From assembly GCA_963726795.1 (NCBI GenBank), contig CAVSDD010000006.1, positions 1 to 64,000 on the forward strand: a stretch of 64,000 nucleotides of DNA, written 5' to 3'. Source of the DNA: Hyphomicrobium_A sp963726795 (GTDB lineage Bacteria > Pseudomonadota > Alphaproteobacteria > Rhizobiales > Hyphomicrobiaceae). The notes under the pieces were generated by a model, which saw nothing but the letters and a program-made list of their open reading frames with translations, had not been told where the DNA came from and searched no databases. Position numbers and translations under genes: made by a program. Below, one piece after another: positions 19,118-27,504 of the stretch (the first letter of the stretch is position 1; the number at the start of each line of letters is the position of its first letter).

Positions 19118-19800
19118 CGTCTGCAAAGGCCGAAGATACCGCCACGCCTCCCCTCACGCTGAATGAGCTGGAGCGTGACGCGCTTGCCGAGCTTGCCAAC
19201 ATCGGGGTGAGCCGCGCTGCTTCGAGCCTGCGCAAGATGGTGGGACAGCAGGTCCTGCTGTCGGTGCCGTCGGTGGAGGTTATGAGCCAGAAGACTGCAG
19301 CGGCGCTCATCGCCGAGCGCGAAGGCAACAGGCTGATCGCAGTGCAGCAGGAGTTTTCGGGTTCGTTCTCCGGCCGCGCGATGCTGATATTCCCGGAGGC
19401 AAAAAGCCTTGAGCTGGTCCGCGCAATCGTGGGGCCTGACATCGACAAAATGGATGCGGCCGAGGTCGAAGAGGAGGCGCTGGCCGAAACCGGCAACATC
19501 ATCCTCAACGGTTGCCTCGCGACGATGGCCAACATTCTGCACCAGTCGCTCAGCGTATCGCTGCCGCAGGTGACGCGCGGAACGGGCGCGCGACTGTTTC
19601 AGATTGGCGAGGAGCAAACGGACAGCGGGCTCGTGCTCTTCTTGTACATCAACTTCTCGATCCTCGATCTGGATATGCGGGGCTACATCGCGATGCTGAT
19701 GGACCTTCCTTCGCTTGCCGCGTTGAAAGTGCTTCTGGGCCAGTTCATCGCATCTGTGATGGGCGAGGAAGCAAACCAGCCCGAAGCGAGTGGAATATGA
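19114..19800 (+). CDS. cheC: CheC-like CheY-P phosphatase
   Basis: Predicted to dephosphorylate CheY-P. The 228-residue protein contains two copies of the CheC/FliY/CheX active-site pattern: DALAELANIG near residue 23 (D-x3-E-x2-N) and EALAETGNIILNG near residue 125 (E-x2-N), each at the start of a long helix, with a linking strand region (SGRAMLIFPEAKSLELV). CheC is common in Firmicutes and archaea and less expected in an alphaproteobacterium, where CheZ-like or phosphate-sink mechanisms are usual. The start ATG at 19114 overlaps the CheY stop in ATGA. The presence of a phosphatase just after its receiver supports a complete excitation-termination module. Confidence 0.82.
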   Translation: MTSAKAEDTATPPLTLNELERDALAELANIGVSRAASSLRKMVGQQVLLSVPSVEVMSQKTAAALIAEREGNRLIAVQQEFSGSFSGRAMLIFPEAKSLELVRAIVGPDIDKMDAAEVEEEALAETGNIILNGCLATMANILHQSLSVSLPQVTRGTGARLFQIGEEQTDSGLVLFLYINFSILDLDMRGYIAMLMDLPSLAALKVLLGQFIASVMGEEANQPEASGI

Positions 19801-19812
19801 GTTGCAATTCAG

Positions 19813-22668
19813 ATGCGTAGCGATCGACCCGTAGTTGCCGAGACGCCAGCCCGGCCGCCTGCGCCGCGGGACTTTGCGTCGATCGCTGGACCGCTGTTGC
19901 CCGCTCTCGAGCGCCATCCCGCGCCGCTTGTCGTGTCGGCCGCTCGCGCGGGCGGCAATCCGATCGTCTTCGTCAACGACGCCTTCAAGCGCTACACGGG
20001 CTTCTCCACAGTCGACATCTTCGGCAAGAGCCTCAACATCCTGCATGGGCCGGAAACCGATCCGGCCATCGTTGCCAACATCGAGGCGGCTCTAAGCGAT
20101 GTCCGCGAAATAGAAGCGGAGATTCTGCAGTACCGGAAAGACGGAACGTCGTTCTGGGGATCGATAACCGTTGTTCCTGTATTCGTCGATGCCGAGACGA
20201 CCTACTTCATGACGACACTCGCCACAGCGCAAGGCGGCGAACCGAATTCGGCGGAGGTGGCGCTCAGGGCCAGCCAAAAGCAGGTCAGCGACACCAACGC
20301 CCGCCTGCGGGTCATGCTTTCGCTCACGGGCGCCATCGCGGCCTGGGAGTGGGACATTGCCAAGAACAAGATTCTTGGCGACCCGCGATTTGCCGCGCTC
20401 TACGGCATCAGGCCCGAAGACGCAGCGGCGGGTGTAAGCCCCGACGTCTTCTTCTCCATCATCCACCCCGACGATCGGCCGCGTGTACGGCTGGCCATCG
20501 GCGGCATCCTTCGCGGCGCGGAGGTATTCTCCAAGGAATTTCGCATTCTGCTCGCAAACAACTCCGTGCGGTGGGTGCAGGCACGCGGCCGCTGCCAGTA
20601 TGATCCATCGGAGCGGCCATCCCGCTTCAGCGGCGTCCTGATCGACATCACCGAGCAGAAGCTCGCCGCCGAGCGGCTGCGTATCGCCCAGTCCGCAGGA
20701 GGCATCGGCACCTTCGAGCACATCGAAGGTTTTGCCACGGCGACAGTATCTCCGCACTTCTGCAGGCTTCTAGGCCTACAGCCCGCGCACCACCTGCCCA
20801 TTCACACTATAAATTCGGTTGTTCATACCGGAGATCCGCCGCTCATCGCCTCGCGCCATGGCGGCAGCCGGGAGGTGCACACCGAGCTGCGAATCGTACG
20901 CCCCGACACGGGCGAAGTCCGCTGGCTCGCCAAGCGAGGCGAATATCTGCGCGATGCAGAGACCGCGGGCTTGCGCTTCAGTGGCGTCATCTACGACGTA
21001 ACGGCCTCCAAGCGTACCGAGGAAAGCCTTCTCACCTTGAATGAGACGCTCGAGAGCCGCGTTCAAGAGCGCACGCGCGAAAGGGACGGCGTCTGGCAGC
21101 TATCGAAGGATCTGCTCGGCATCGCCGATGCCAACGGCGTCTGGCTGAACGTGAACCCTGCATGGACGCGCACGCTCGGCTGGGAGTGCAGCGAAATCGT
21201 CGGACGCACCTCGCAGTGGCTACTCCACCCCGAAGACGGTGCGCAAACGAGGCGGCCCTTCGAAGCTCGTGACGGGACGAGCGTCAGCTTTCAAAATCGC
21301 CTGCGCACTCGCCTGGGCGAATACCGGTCGTTCGCGTGGACTGCCGTGCCGCAATCGGGGCATTTCTATTGCGTCGCGCGCGACGTGACCGAGCAGCTGC
21401 GCCGCGAAGATTCGCTTGCACGCGCCGAAGACCAGCTCCGCCAAGCGCACAAGATGGAAGCGGTCGGTCAGCTCACCGGCGGCATCGCGCACGACTTCAA
21501 CAACATGCTGACCGGCGTGATCGCCTCGCTCGGCCTCATCCAGCGACGGATCAAGTCCGGCCGCACTGACGGCCTCGACGAGTTCATCGAAGCGGGAATG
21601 AATTCGGCGAGCCGTGCCGCAACGCTCACGCACTCTCTGCTCGCGTTCGCTCGGCGCCAATCGCTCGACGTCAAATCCCAAGACCTCAACGCGGTGATCA
21701 CCGGCATCCAGGAAATCCTGCGTCGGCCCCTTGGGGAAGACATCGCTCTCGACCTGAAATTGGCCGAGGGCCTGTGGTTCGGCCTGACCGATGCCAATCA
21801 ATTCGAAAGCGCGTTACTCAACCTGGCCCTCAACGCACGCGACGCCATGCCCGTAGGCGGACGCGTCACGATCGCGACGGCAAACGAGCAATTGAGCTCG
21901 CCCGAACCGGTGCATGACGGCGAGATCGCGCCTGGCGATTATGTCGTCGTATCGGTTTCGGATTCGGGATCGGGAATGGCGCCGGACGTGATCGCTAAGG
22001 TTTTCGAGCCGTTCTTCACGACGAAGCCCATCGGGCAGGGCACCGGGCTAGGGCTCTCTATGATCTACGGGTTCGTCAAGCAATCGGGTGGGTACGTCCG
22101 CATCGAAAGCGAGCCCGGCGAAGGCACGACCGTAAAACTCTATTTTCGCCGAGCGGCCGCCGAGGACAAACCGATCGCGGCCGTTCGCGGCCGACCGCTG
22201 CCTCGCAGCCGCGGAGAGACCGTGCTTGTCGTAGAGGATGATAGCTCCGTCCGATTCACGATCACCGAGCTTCTGAAGGAACTCGGCTACGCCTACTTCG
22301 AGGCTCCAGATGCAGCGACGGCGATCCCGTTCTTGCAGTCGGACCAGCGCATCGATCTGCTGGTGTCCGACGTCGGGCTTCCCAACATGAATGGACGGCA
22401 GCTGGCAGAGGTCGGCCGGCAACTGCGCCCCGAGCTCAAGGTGCTTTTAATCAGCGGCTATTCCGAGAAGGCTGCCGAGCGCGGTAGCTTCCTGGGGCCC
22501 GGCATGCAGATGCTGGGCAAGCCGTTTACGGTGGATACGCTCGGCGCGAAAATTCGCGAGCTGATCGAGCGTGGCCCGTTACGTCCGCTGTTTGGGGAAG
22601 AGCGGTCGAAGTTGCCGATGGCCCAACGCGTGCTCATGACCCATAGCGGTCGCGCCCTACGTAGGTAG
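19813..22668 (+). CDS. Multi-PAS hybrid histidine kinase with LOV-like first domain
   Basis: A 951-residue soluble hybrid sensor kinase ending the chemosensory operon (12 nt after cheC). The first PAS domain is LOV-like (NDAFKRYTGF, then GKSLNILHGPETDP at residues 71-84), but Leu74 sits where the photoactive Cys of the GRNCRFLQG motif would be. Two or three further PAS domains follow, with PAC motifs such as FSGVLIDITEQK and FSGVIYDVTASK. The transmitter has His560 in LTGGIAHDFNN, LALNARDAMP, SDSGSGM and GTGLGLSMIYGFV. A C-terminal receiver has VVEDDSSVRF and Asp853 in VSDVGLPNMNG. There is no membrane segment. It could phosphorylate its own receiver or feed the operon's regulators. The frame is intact. 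Confidence 0.92.
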   Translation: MRSDRPVVAETPARPPAPRDFASIAGPLLPALERHPAPLVVSAARAGGNPIVFVNDAFKRYTGFSTVDIFGKSLNILHGPETDPAIVANIEAALSDVREIEAEILQYRKDGTSFWGSITVVPVFVDAETTYFMTTLATAQGGEPNSAEVALRASQKQVSDTNARLRVMLSLTGAIAAWEWDIAKNKILGDPRFAALYGIRPEDAAAGVSPDVFFSIIHPDDRPRVRLAIGGILRGAEVFSKEFRILLANNSVRWVQARGRCQYDPSERPSRFSGVLIDITEQKLAAERLRIAQSAGGIGTFEHIEGFATATVSPHFCRLLGLQPAHHLPIHTINSVVHTGDPPLIASRHGGSREVHTELRIVRPDTGEVRWLAKRGEYLRDAETAGLRFSGVIYDVTASKRTEESLLTLNETLESRVQERTRERDGVWQLSKDLLGIADANGVWLNVNPAWTRTLGWECSEIVGRTSQWLLHPEDGAQTRRPFEARDGTSVSFQNRLRTRLGEYRSFAWTAVPQSGHFYCVARDVTEQLRREDSLARAEDQLRQAHKMEAVGQLTGGIAHDFNNMLTGVIASLGLIQRRIKSGRTDGLDEFIEAGMNSASRAATLTHSLLAFARRQSLDVKSQDLNAVITGIQEILRRPLGEDIALDLKLAEGLWFGLTDANQFESALLNLALNARDAMPVGGRVTIATANEQLSSPEPVHDGEIAPGDYVVVSVSDSGSGMAPDVIAKVFEPFFTTKPIGQGTGLGLSMIYGFVKQSGGYVRIESEPGEGTTVKLYFRRAAAEDKPIAAVRGRPLPRSRGETVLVVEDDSSVRFTITELLKELGYAYFEAPDAATAIPFLQSDQRIDLLVSDVGLPNMNGRQLAEVGRQLRPELKVLLISGYSEKAAERGSFLGPGMQMLGKPFTVDTLGAKIRELIERGPLRPLFGEERSKLPMAQRVLMTHSGRALRR

Positions 22669-22725
22669 ATGGCCGAAAGCCGCCTCTCGCCTTCAGCTGG
22701 GCTCCGCCGAGCGCCAGCCGCCGGC

Positions 22726-23200
22726 CTACGCCCACGTGGGGGCTATTGTGGGCGGCGGAGCGCCGACAAATCCACTCAGCCAGCAATCATTGATGCTTTT
22801 CACGACGAGTTCAAAGTCGGGCAGCATCACGGGTTTGACCAAGTAGCAGTTCGCCCGGAGTTTGTAGCCGCGAGCGACATCCTGCTCTGCTCGTGAAGTC
22901 GTCAAGATGATGACAGGAATGAACGTCAGCCGAGAGTCTCTGCCTGATCCGAGCCAGCACATCGAGGCCATTGATCTTTGGCAAGTTGAGATCGAGCAAA
23001 ATGAGGTGCGGCGTCGGCGCATCGTGGTGAGGCCCCTTTCGCTGCAAGAATGCGATCGCATCCTCACCATCGAGGGCAACGTGCAAGCGGATGGCCGGAT
23101 TGGCCCCGCGAAAAGCTTCCTGGGTCAGCCTTGCATCGGCGGGATTGTCCTCGACTAAAAGGACATCTATCGCCTCCCCGACAACGCCTATCCGGTTCAC
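22726..23200 (-). CDS. Rcp1-like single-domain response regulator A, frameshifted
   Basis: A receiver-only protein of the type paired with phytochromes (Rcp1 family): DVLLVEDNPADARLTQEAFRG, phosphoacceptor in LILLDLNLPKING, Thr in ILTTSRAEQD, Lys in YLVKPVMLPDFE. One extra base near nt 22915 separates the two halves. The start is placed at the GTG at 23200, because MNRIGVVGEAIDVLL then aligns in length with the starts of the two other copies at 24398 and 25044, and the shared upstream motif falls at the same distance. An upstream in-frame GTG at 23218 is the alternative. It has no output domain, so it probably acts as a phosphorelay shuttle or binds a kinase. Confidence 0.82.
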
Positions 23201-23509
23201 TGGCGAGCTCCCAAACACGAGACATGGTGACCGAGCATGCTAGTCAGATAAGTATGCAAGCTTGTGATGGTTTTTTGCGTCACATTGCAATGAATTGGAT
23301 GTACCCGGAGCATGAGAGCGCTTGCGCGCCAGCGTTCCCGCCGACGCCACTTAGGATCGCCTTGACCGACTCCCGCTTTTCCCTCACTCCGACGCATTAG
23401 GTAATCACGCAAACGAAGCGCATGATGATTCGATCATTGGCTTGCTACACGCAGGCGTCGATGACCGAGAGATGTTTAGGCTCCCGCCTGTAATCAGGAT
23501 GGAAAGCCC
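23201..23509. other. Intergenic region between divergent genes
   Basis: Apart from the 17-nt motif at 23282-23298, I see no gene or structure in this 309-nt stretch between response regulator A and the small gene at 23510. Confidence 0.5.
23282..23298 (-). promoter_or_regulatory. Shared upstream motif, copy A
   Basis: On the minus strand this reads CCAATTCATTGCAATGT, ending 81 nt before the start of response regulator A. An identical 17-mer lies 84 nt before regulator B and a 13/17 match lies 83 nt before regulator C. The core CATTGCAATG is a perfect palindrome. It is probably a promoter or operator element; the factor is unknown. Confidence 0.6.
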
Positions 23510-23779
23510 ATGGAAGCTCGTAAGCTAATCGCTGGCGCCGTTCGTACTCCCGATGAGTTGAAACTCGTTGGTCAAGCTTTCGCGGAGGCGTGGGACGAGA
23601 TTGCCGATCGCTACGACGTAGATGTGGAAAAGGTTCGGCTTCAGTTGGCCCACGCTGTTCTCGCCGTGGCGCACGAACAAGGGCAGACTGTTGCAGGAAT
23701 GAAGAACGCAGCATTGCGAGTGATGCGGCTTGCGTTCCTGGAGGTGCCAGGGCTCGCTAAGGCGAAACCCGGGAACTAG
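23510..23779 (+). CDS. Small hypothetical helical protein
   Basis: An 89-residue protein I do not recognise. It is predicted to be largely helical (DELKLVGQAFAEAWDEIADRY, then VEKVRLQLAHAVLAVAHEQ), soluble and without Cys. Codon use is consistent with neighbours, and an AGGATGGAAAG-like ribosome binding site lies just before the ATG. It stands alone between response regulator A and another small unknown gene. The helical content resembles small regulatory or adaptor proteins common in Rhizobiales genomes, but no function is proposed. Confidence 0.55.
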   Translation: MEARKLIAGAVRTPDELKLVGQAFAEAWDEIADRYDVDVEKVRLQLAHAVLAVAHEQGQTVAGMKNAALRVMRLAFLEVPGLAKAKPGN

Positions 23780-23868
23780 CCGCAGATCATTTCGTGACAA
23801 CGACGCTGTCGAAGCGCGGTCGAAGGGCACCTGGTCGAATACCGGAAGACGCGATGAAGCGGTGACAT

Positions 23869-24189
23869 TCACACTGTCACGAACTCCGATGAGAAACAGA
23901 TGGCCTCGAAGGTCAACTTTATCTCAGACCGCCCCGGCTCAACCGTAATTCGCTCCACCCGCAAGCCGCCGCATTCGAGGCTCAAGGCGTCGGGGTCTTC
24001 AAAGAACTCCTGCAAGAGTCGTTGTGCAGCTCGCCGCAATACCTCAACGGTCGGAGTTTGATTGGCCCATTTCCAGCCGAGCAATTCCATAAGCCTGTGG
24101 ACGCTTATGAAGTCGAAACCCTGCAGAATCTCGCGGATCGCGGCCCACTCAGTAGGTTCCGGTGGCTTTGAGAGCAGTTGAAGCGTCAT
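23869..24189 (-). CDS. Small hypothetical protein
   Basis: A 106-residue soluble protein of unknown family. The N-terminal half is helical (WAAIREILQGFDFISVHRLM, then ELLGWKW) and the C-terminal half has beta character (SLECGGLRVERITV, SEIKLTFEAICF). The layout of a helical segment with LLGWKWAN, then a short helix, loosely suggests a winged-helix-like part but is not diagnostic. It lies convergent to the 89-residue gene, with about 90 nt between the stops. It has a plausible start 208 nt upstream of the next regulator gene on the other strand. No function is proposed. Confidence 0.5.
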   Translation of the reverse strand: MTLQLLSKPPEPTEWAAIREILQGFDFISVHRLMELLGWKWANQTPTVEVLRRAAQRLLQEFFEDPDALSLECGGLRVERITVEPGRSEIKLTFEAICFSSEFVTV

Positions 24190-24296
24190 GGGGTGCCTCT
24201 GCTTTTGTCTTCGCGTTTCTAGCGTCGCGCTGAGTGCCTCTCCCTAACATGAGTTAGCATCGAAGCGGCAAAGGCTCTCTGTCGACGCGAGAGACA

Positions 24297-24313
24297 CCAA
24301 TTCATTGCAATGT
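24297..24313 (+). promoter_or_regulatory. Shared upstream motif, copy B
   Basis: CCAATTCATTGCAATGT, identical to copy A in the same orientation relative to its gene, with 84 nt to the start of response regulator B. Confidence 0.6.
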
Positions 24314-24397
24314 CTAATGAGAAGACGCGGCAAGCCTACACCCTTATCAGAGTAGCGTGACCGCCTTCGAACCCCTCAACCATCAGGAGCGCGCTGC

Positions 24398-24883
24398 ATG
24401 AGCACCAAAGGAAGGGGCGTCGCACCAATCGATGTTCTGCTCGTCGAAGATAGCCCCGGAGACGTGCGGCTGACCCAAGAGGCATTTCAGGAATTAGACG
24501 CAAATGTTCGACTACACGTCGCACGAGACGGCGTCGAAGCCATTGCATTCCTGACGCGAGCTGGCTCTCACTTCGACGCGCCCCGTCCCGACCTAATCCT
24601 TCTCGATCTCAACATGCCAATACTGAACGGCATGGAGGTTTTAACGTGCATCAAGGCGGACGCGAGCCTCAAACTCATCCCCGTCATCATGCTGACAATC
24701 TCGGACTCCGAAGAAGACATCGTCAAAGCCTACGAGTTGGGTGCCAACTGTTACCTGGGCAAGCCGGTCGAACTTGGGCAGTTCGAAGCCGTCGTAAAAA
24801 GCGTGAATGATTTTTGGCTCGGCGCGGTCAAGCGCCCGCACGGTTCTAGCATTGGCGTTGCGCAACTCATGGGCGCTTCGTGA
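24398..24883 (+). CDS. Rcp1-like single-domain response regulator B
   Basis: An intact 161-residue receiver protein: DVLLVEDSPGDVRLTQEAFQ, phosphoacceptor Asp in LILLDLNMPILNG, Thr in IMLTISDSEED, Lys in YLGKPVELGQFE. It is extended by about 15 residues beyond the receiver (RPHGSSIGVAQLMG). The Rcp1 family is known from cyanobacterial phytochrome signalling. Here it is one of three copies, with a bacteriophytochrome 14 kb away that has its own GGDEF output and no kinase, so the partner kinase is uncertain. The start ATG follows CAGGAGCG. The copies A and C share the upstream motif and spacing, pointing to duplication with promoter. Confidence 0.9.
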   Translation: MSTKGRGVAPIDVLLVEDSPGDVRLTQEAFQELDANVRLHVARDGVEAIAFLTRAGSHFDAPRPDLILLDLNMPILNGMEVLTCIKADASLKLIPVIMLTISDSEEDIVKAYELGANCYLGKPVELGQFEAVVKSVNDFWLGAVKRPHGSSIGVAQLMGAS

Positions 24884-24943
24884 CCGGCCAATTGTCTTCA
24901 GGGCAGGGTTGTTCGGAGTAACAGCGCCGCGTTAGAGCCCGCG

Positions 24944-24960
24944 CCAAATGGTGGCAATGT
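24944..24960 (+). promoter_or_regulatory. Shared upstream motif, copy C (diverged)
   Basis: CCAAATGGTGGCAATGT matches copies A and B at 13 of 17 positions and sits 83 nt before response regulator C. A following CTACACC is also shared with copy B at a similar distance. Confidence 0.45.
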
Positions 24961-25043
24961 GTAGAGAGTTACCGGCGCAAATCTACACCATTCCCGAGTA
25001 CTTAAGTCCTCAAAGGAATCTACCGTCCCGGCAGGGCAGTCCC

Positions 25044-25508
25044 ATGAATGTTATCGGACAGAACGGGTCGCCGATTGAGGTTCTTCTTGTTGAAGACAGT
25101 GCGGGCGATGTTAGGCTCACGATAGAAGCCTTCCGTGAAGCAAACCACGCAGTCCACGTGAACGTCGCGAGCGATGGTGTGGAAGCCATGGCGTTCCTGC
25201 GACGAGAGGGCGTTCACGCGAATGCACCTCGCCCGGATTTAATCCTCCTCGATCTTAACATGCCGCGGATGGATGGCCGCGAAGTCTTAGCTCACATGGC
25301 AGGGGATGCGAGCTTGAATCTTATACCGACGGCCGTCCTGACCACTTCCGATTCAGATGCAGACATCCATAAAAGTTATGAGCTAAGCGCCAATTGCTAT
25401 CTCACGAAGCCGGTCGAACTAGACGCGTTTGAAACCCTCGTAAAAGCAATCAACGATTTTTGGCTCACCAAGGTGAGGCTGCCCACGCACAGCGACACCC
25501 GTCACTAA
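25044..25508 (+). CDS. Rcp1-like single-domain response regulator C
   Basis: A 154-residue receiver protein closely similar to regulators A and B: EVLLVEDSAGDVRLTIEAF, LILLDLNMPRMDGREVL with the phosphoacceptor Asp, TAVLTTSDSDAD, and YLTKPVELDAFE with the conserved Lys. I chose the ATG at 25044 (MNVIGQNGSPIEVLL), not an upstream ATG at 24948, because it matches the paralogues in length and leaves the shared upstream motif outside the coding region. It has no output domain. It probably arose by tandem duplication of regulator B, 160 nt upstream. Confidence 0.9.
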   Translation: MNVIGQNGSPIEVLLVEDSAGDVRLTIEAFREANHAVHVNVASDGVEAMAFLRREGVHANAPRPDLILLDLNMPRMDGREVLAHMAGDASLNLIPTAVLTTSDSDADIHKSYELSANCYLTKPVELDAFETLVKAINDFWLTKVRLPTHSDTRH

Positions 25509-25599
25509 TGACGCCGAGCCTTCGCGGGGCCTGACCCCAGCCGAACTAAGCATGAAGAGTCCATCGTCGGCGCCTCCCTCGATGAACGCCTCAGCCGCT

Positions 25600-25870
25600 T
25601 CCACTTACGCCGAGCGCGCTCATCGAGTGCATGCCAGTAACTCTCCGAGCTACCGAAGTCCTCGCGGCTGGGGCTCACCAAGTTCTTCGAGCACACTGAG
25701 GGCGATGGGAAGACGGTCCTAGACAACGAGACTATCACGCATCACGCGATCGTTGGCCTCGATTAGCAGTTCGCGCAGCTTGACCTTGCGCTTGATCGGC
25801 GGACGGCTATCCCGGCGGTTGAGGTCGAGCAAATCGGAGCACCACAACCGGCGCCCTTCGACATCAGAAC
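25600..25870. pseudogene. Possible scrambled remnants of an ATP-dependent DNA ligase (LigD-like)
   Basis: No intact gene lies between 25509 and 25905. On the minus strand, 25868-25733 encodes a stretch (SDLLDLNRRD, then PIKRKVKLRELLIEAND) resembling the end of the adenylation domain of LigD-type ligases. On the plus strand, 25660-25715 encodes KFFEHTEGDGKTVL, which resembles the next segment of the same family. The two pieces are in opposite orientation, so at least one inversion would be needed. The similarity is short and judged by eye; random resemblance is possible. Confidence 0.35.
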
Positions 25871-25905
25871 CTTGAAATTAGGCTTGCCGTCGCTGTCGCA
25901 CTTGT

Positions 25906-27336
25906 TCAGCTCGCTTGGCGCGCAAGCCTTAGGTGGCCCGGCTTCCCATCCGGCTGAAGAACTGGTGCAGCGACGCGATTGCGTCCTAGCCGTTTGGCGT
26001 CATAGAGCGCCCGGTCTGCGCGGGCAACCGCTTCGCCAATATTTGTCGTTACCGGAGCCACACCAATAGATACCGTCATGTGGGCTGGCCCGATATCAGA
26101 GAAGTCGACGCATTCGATCATTTGGCGAACCTCATTGGCGACTCTAACCGCTTTGGTCAAATTCACATCGAGGAGGAGGACGAGGAATTCTTCGCCGCCA
26201 TACCGGACAACGATGTCGCCCCGCCGTAGCCTAGCCTTGAGCTTGTCGGCGAACCTGCGCAGCAGGCAATCGCCTGCTTGGTGGCCAAATTCGTCGTTGA
26301 CGGCTTTGAAGTGGTCAAGGTCGAGCATCATGACACAAAGACCATAGCCCTTGCGCTTGGCGAAGGAGACTATGCCCTCGGCCTGCTCGTCGAGGAAACG
26401 TCGGTTAAGGAGACCGCTGAGCGGATCATGCATAACCAGATGCGCAACTTTCCGCTCCGCCTTGCGCCGCGCATAGTCGTTACGTTCAATAATGACCGAG
26501 CAGTAAGCACCTATCGCTGCTAGCACCAGAATTGCCCCCACTATGACTACCGGCAACACTGCTTGCACCTTCACTACTTCCGCATGCTGAAGGACCAGCC
26601 CTCCGAAGAACAGCACGGAACCAGTGGCTAGGATTTGCAATCGACCGTAGTGACCTCCATCCCATGGACTGCTGATGGCGCGCATCATTCCTGTCCTGGC
26701 TCCGAGCAGGAAGGGCGTCGCTGCAAACGCGAGGGCAAAGGCTGTCGTTGTCAACGACATTGCGCCATGAAAATCCGCGGCGCCGTAGACGTAGCCGGTG
26801 AGCGAGACCAGAGGCGGCATGATGCCAGCCATTGCTGCGCCTTGGCTCAACCGAGGGAAACGCAGATAGCGCAACAAGAACGCCAGGGCGACCATCAGGA
26901 ACATCGCAGCGGTGTTCCAACCCATCGACGTACCCACACCCGCATCCCGCGCGAGTGTGTATTGGAACGGCGCGATACGTGACAACCAGTTGACGCCGAT
27001 TGAGACCTCGATGAGCCTTACGATTGCGAGTGATGCAGTGGCGAGGAGCGCGATCGCGGCGGCTCGTGGAATCTGAAATGGCCTGATAGTCGAAACGGCA
27101 AGTCCGGCCGCTATGAAAAACATTGCCGTCAGCGGATGTGAAGCGGGCCCTCCGGGGATTGGTCGCCACACCCGCTCGACATTAAAGGCATAGCCCATGA
27201 GGATGAGCGCACCGCCAAAAATGGAGCAGAGTGCCCCCCAATGACCGAGCTGGATCATGGCCTTTGCAGTACGTTCACCGCGACACCTTTTGGCTGCCAC
27301 GGCTCTCTTGTTTGAAGCCAAGAATTCTTCGATCAT
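25906..27336 (-). CDS. Membrane diguanylate cyclase (GGDEF)
   Basis: Synthesises c-di-GMP. About eight membrane helices fill residues 30-290 (for example LCSIFGGALILMGYAF and VLPVVIVGAILVLAAIGAY), forming an integral sensory region without a recognised name. The C-terminal GGDEF domain has LSGLLNRRFLDEQ, DLDHFKAVND and active-site GGEEF. RRGD five residues before it is a complete I-site, so product inhibition is expected. I start at ATG 27336 (MIEEFLAS); a GTG at 27393 and an ATG at 27258 (MIQLGHWG) are alternatives. The tail after RLGRNRV is Arg/Gly-rich. It stands alone, with no cognate phosphodiesterase adjacent. Confidence 0.9.
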   Translation of the reverse strand: MIEEFLASNKRAVAAKRCRGERTAKAMIQLGHWGALCSIFGGALILMGYAFNVERVWRPIPGGPASHPLTAMFFIAAGLAVSTIRPFQIPRAAAIALLATASLAIVRLIEVSIGVNWLSRIAPFQYTLARDAGVGTSMGWNTAAMFLMVALAFLLRYLRFPRLSQGAAMAGIMPPLVSLTGYVYGAADFHGAMSLTTTAFALAFAATPFLLGARTGMMRAISSPWDGGHYGRLQILATGSVLFFGGLVLQHAEVVKVQAVLPVVIVGAILVLAAIGAYCSVIIERNDYARRKAERKVAHLVMHDPLSGLLNRRFLDEQAEGIVSFAKRKGYGLCVMMLDLDHFKAVNDEFGHQAGDCLLRRFADKLKARLRRGDIVVRYGGEEFLVLLLDVNLTKAVRVANEVRQMIECVDFSDIGPAHMTVSIGVAPVTTNIGEAVARADRALYDAKRLGRNRVAAPVLQPDGKPGHLRLARQAS

Positions 27337-27504
27337 CGGCCCGTGCAAAGTTCGCTCGAAAGTTAGGCCCTGCAAAGGATGCGCCGGTTCCACGTCGGTG
27401 AAGTCCCAAATGGCGTGTTGGAGAGCTGAAGGCGCTCGTTGGATACTGTCCCGTAATACTGGACTGTCGTTAGTCCAGGTTCCGGCACAGCAGACGGGGG
27501 TGTT

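Noticed and set aside
18664..19800. CheY-CheC fusion protein
   Set aside because: The continuous frame exists only because of one extra base near 19012. The true CheY end with its conserved Lys lies in the other frame, and the ATGA overlap with cheC is restored when it is removed.
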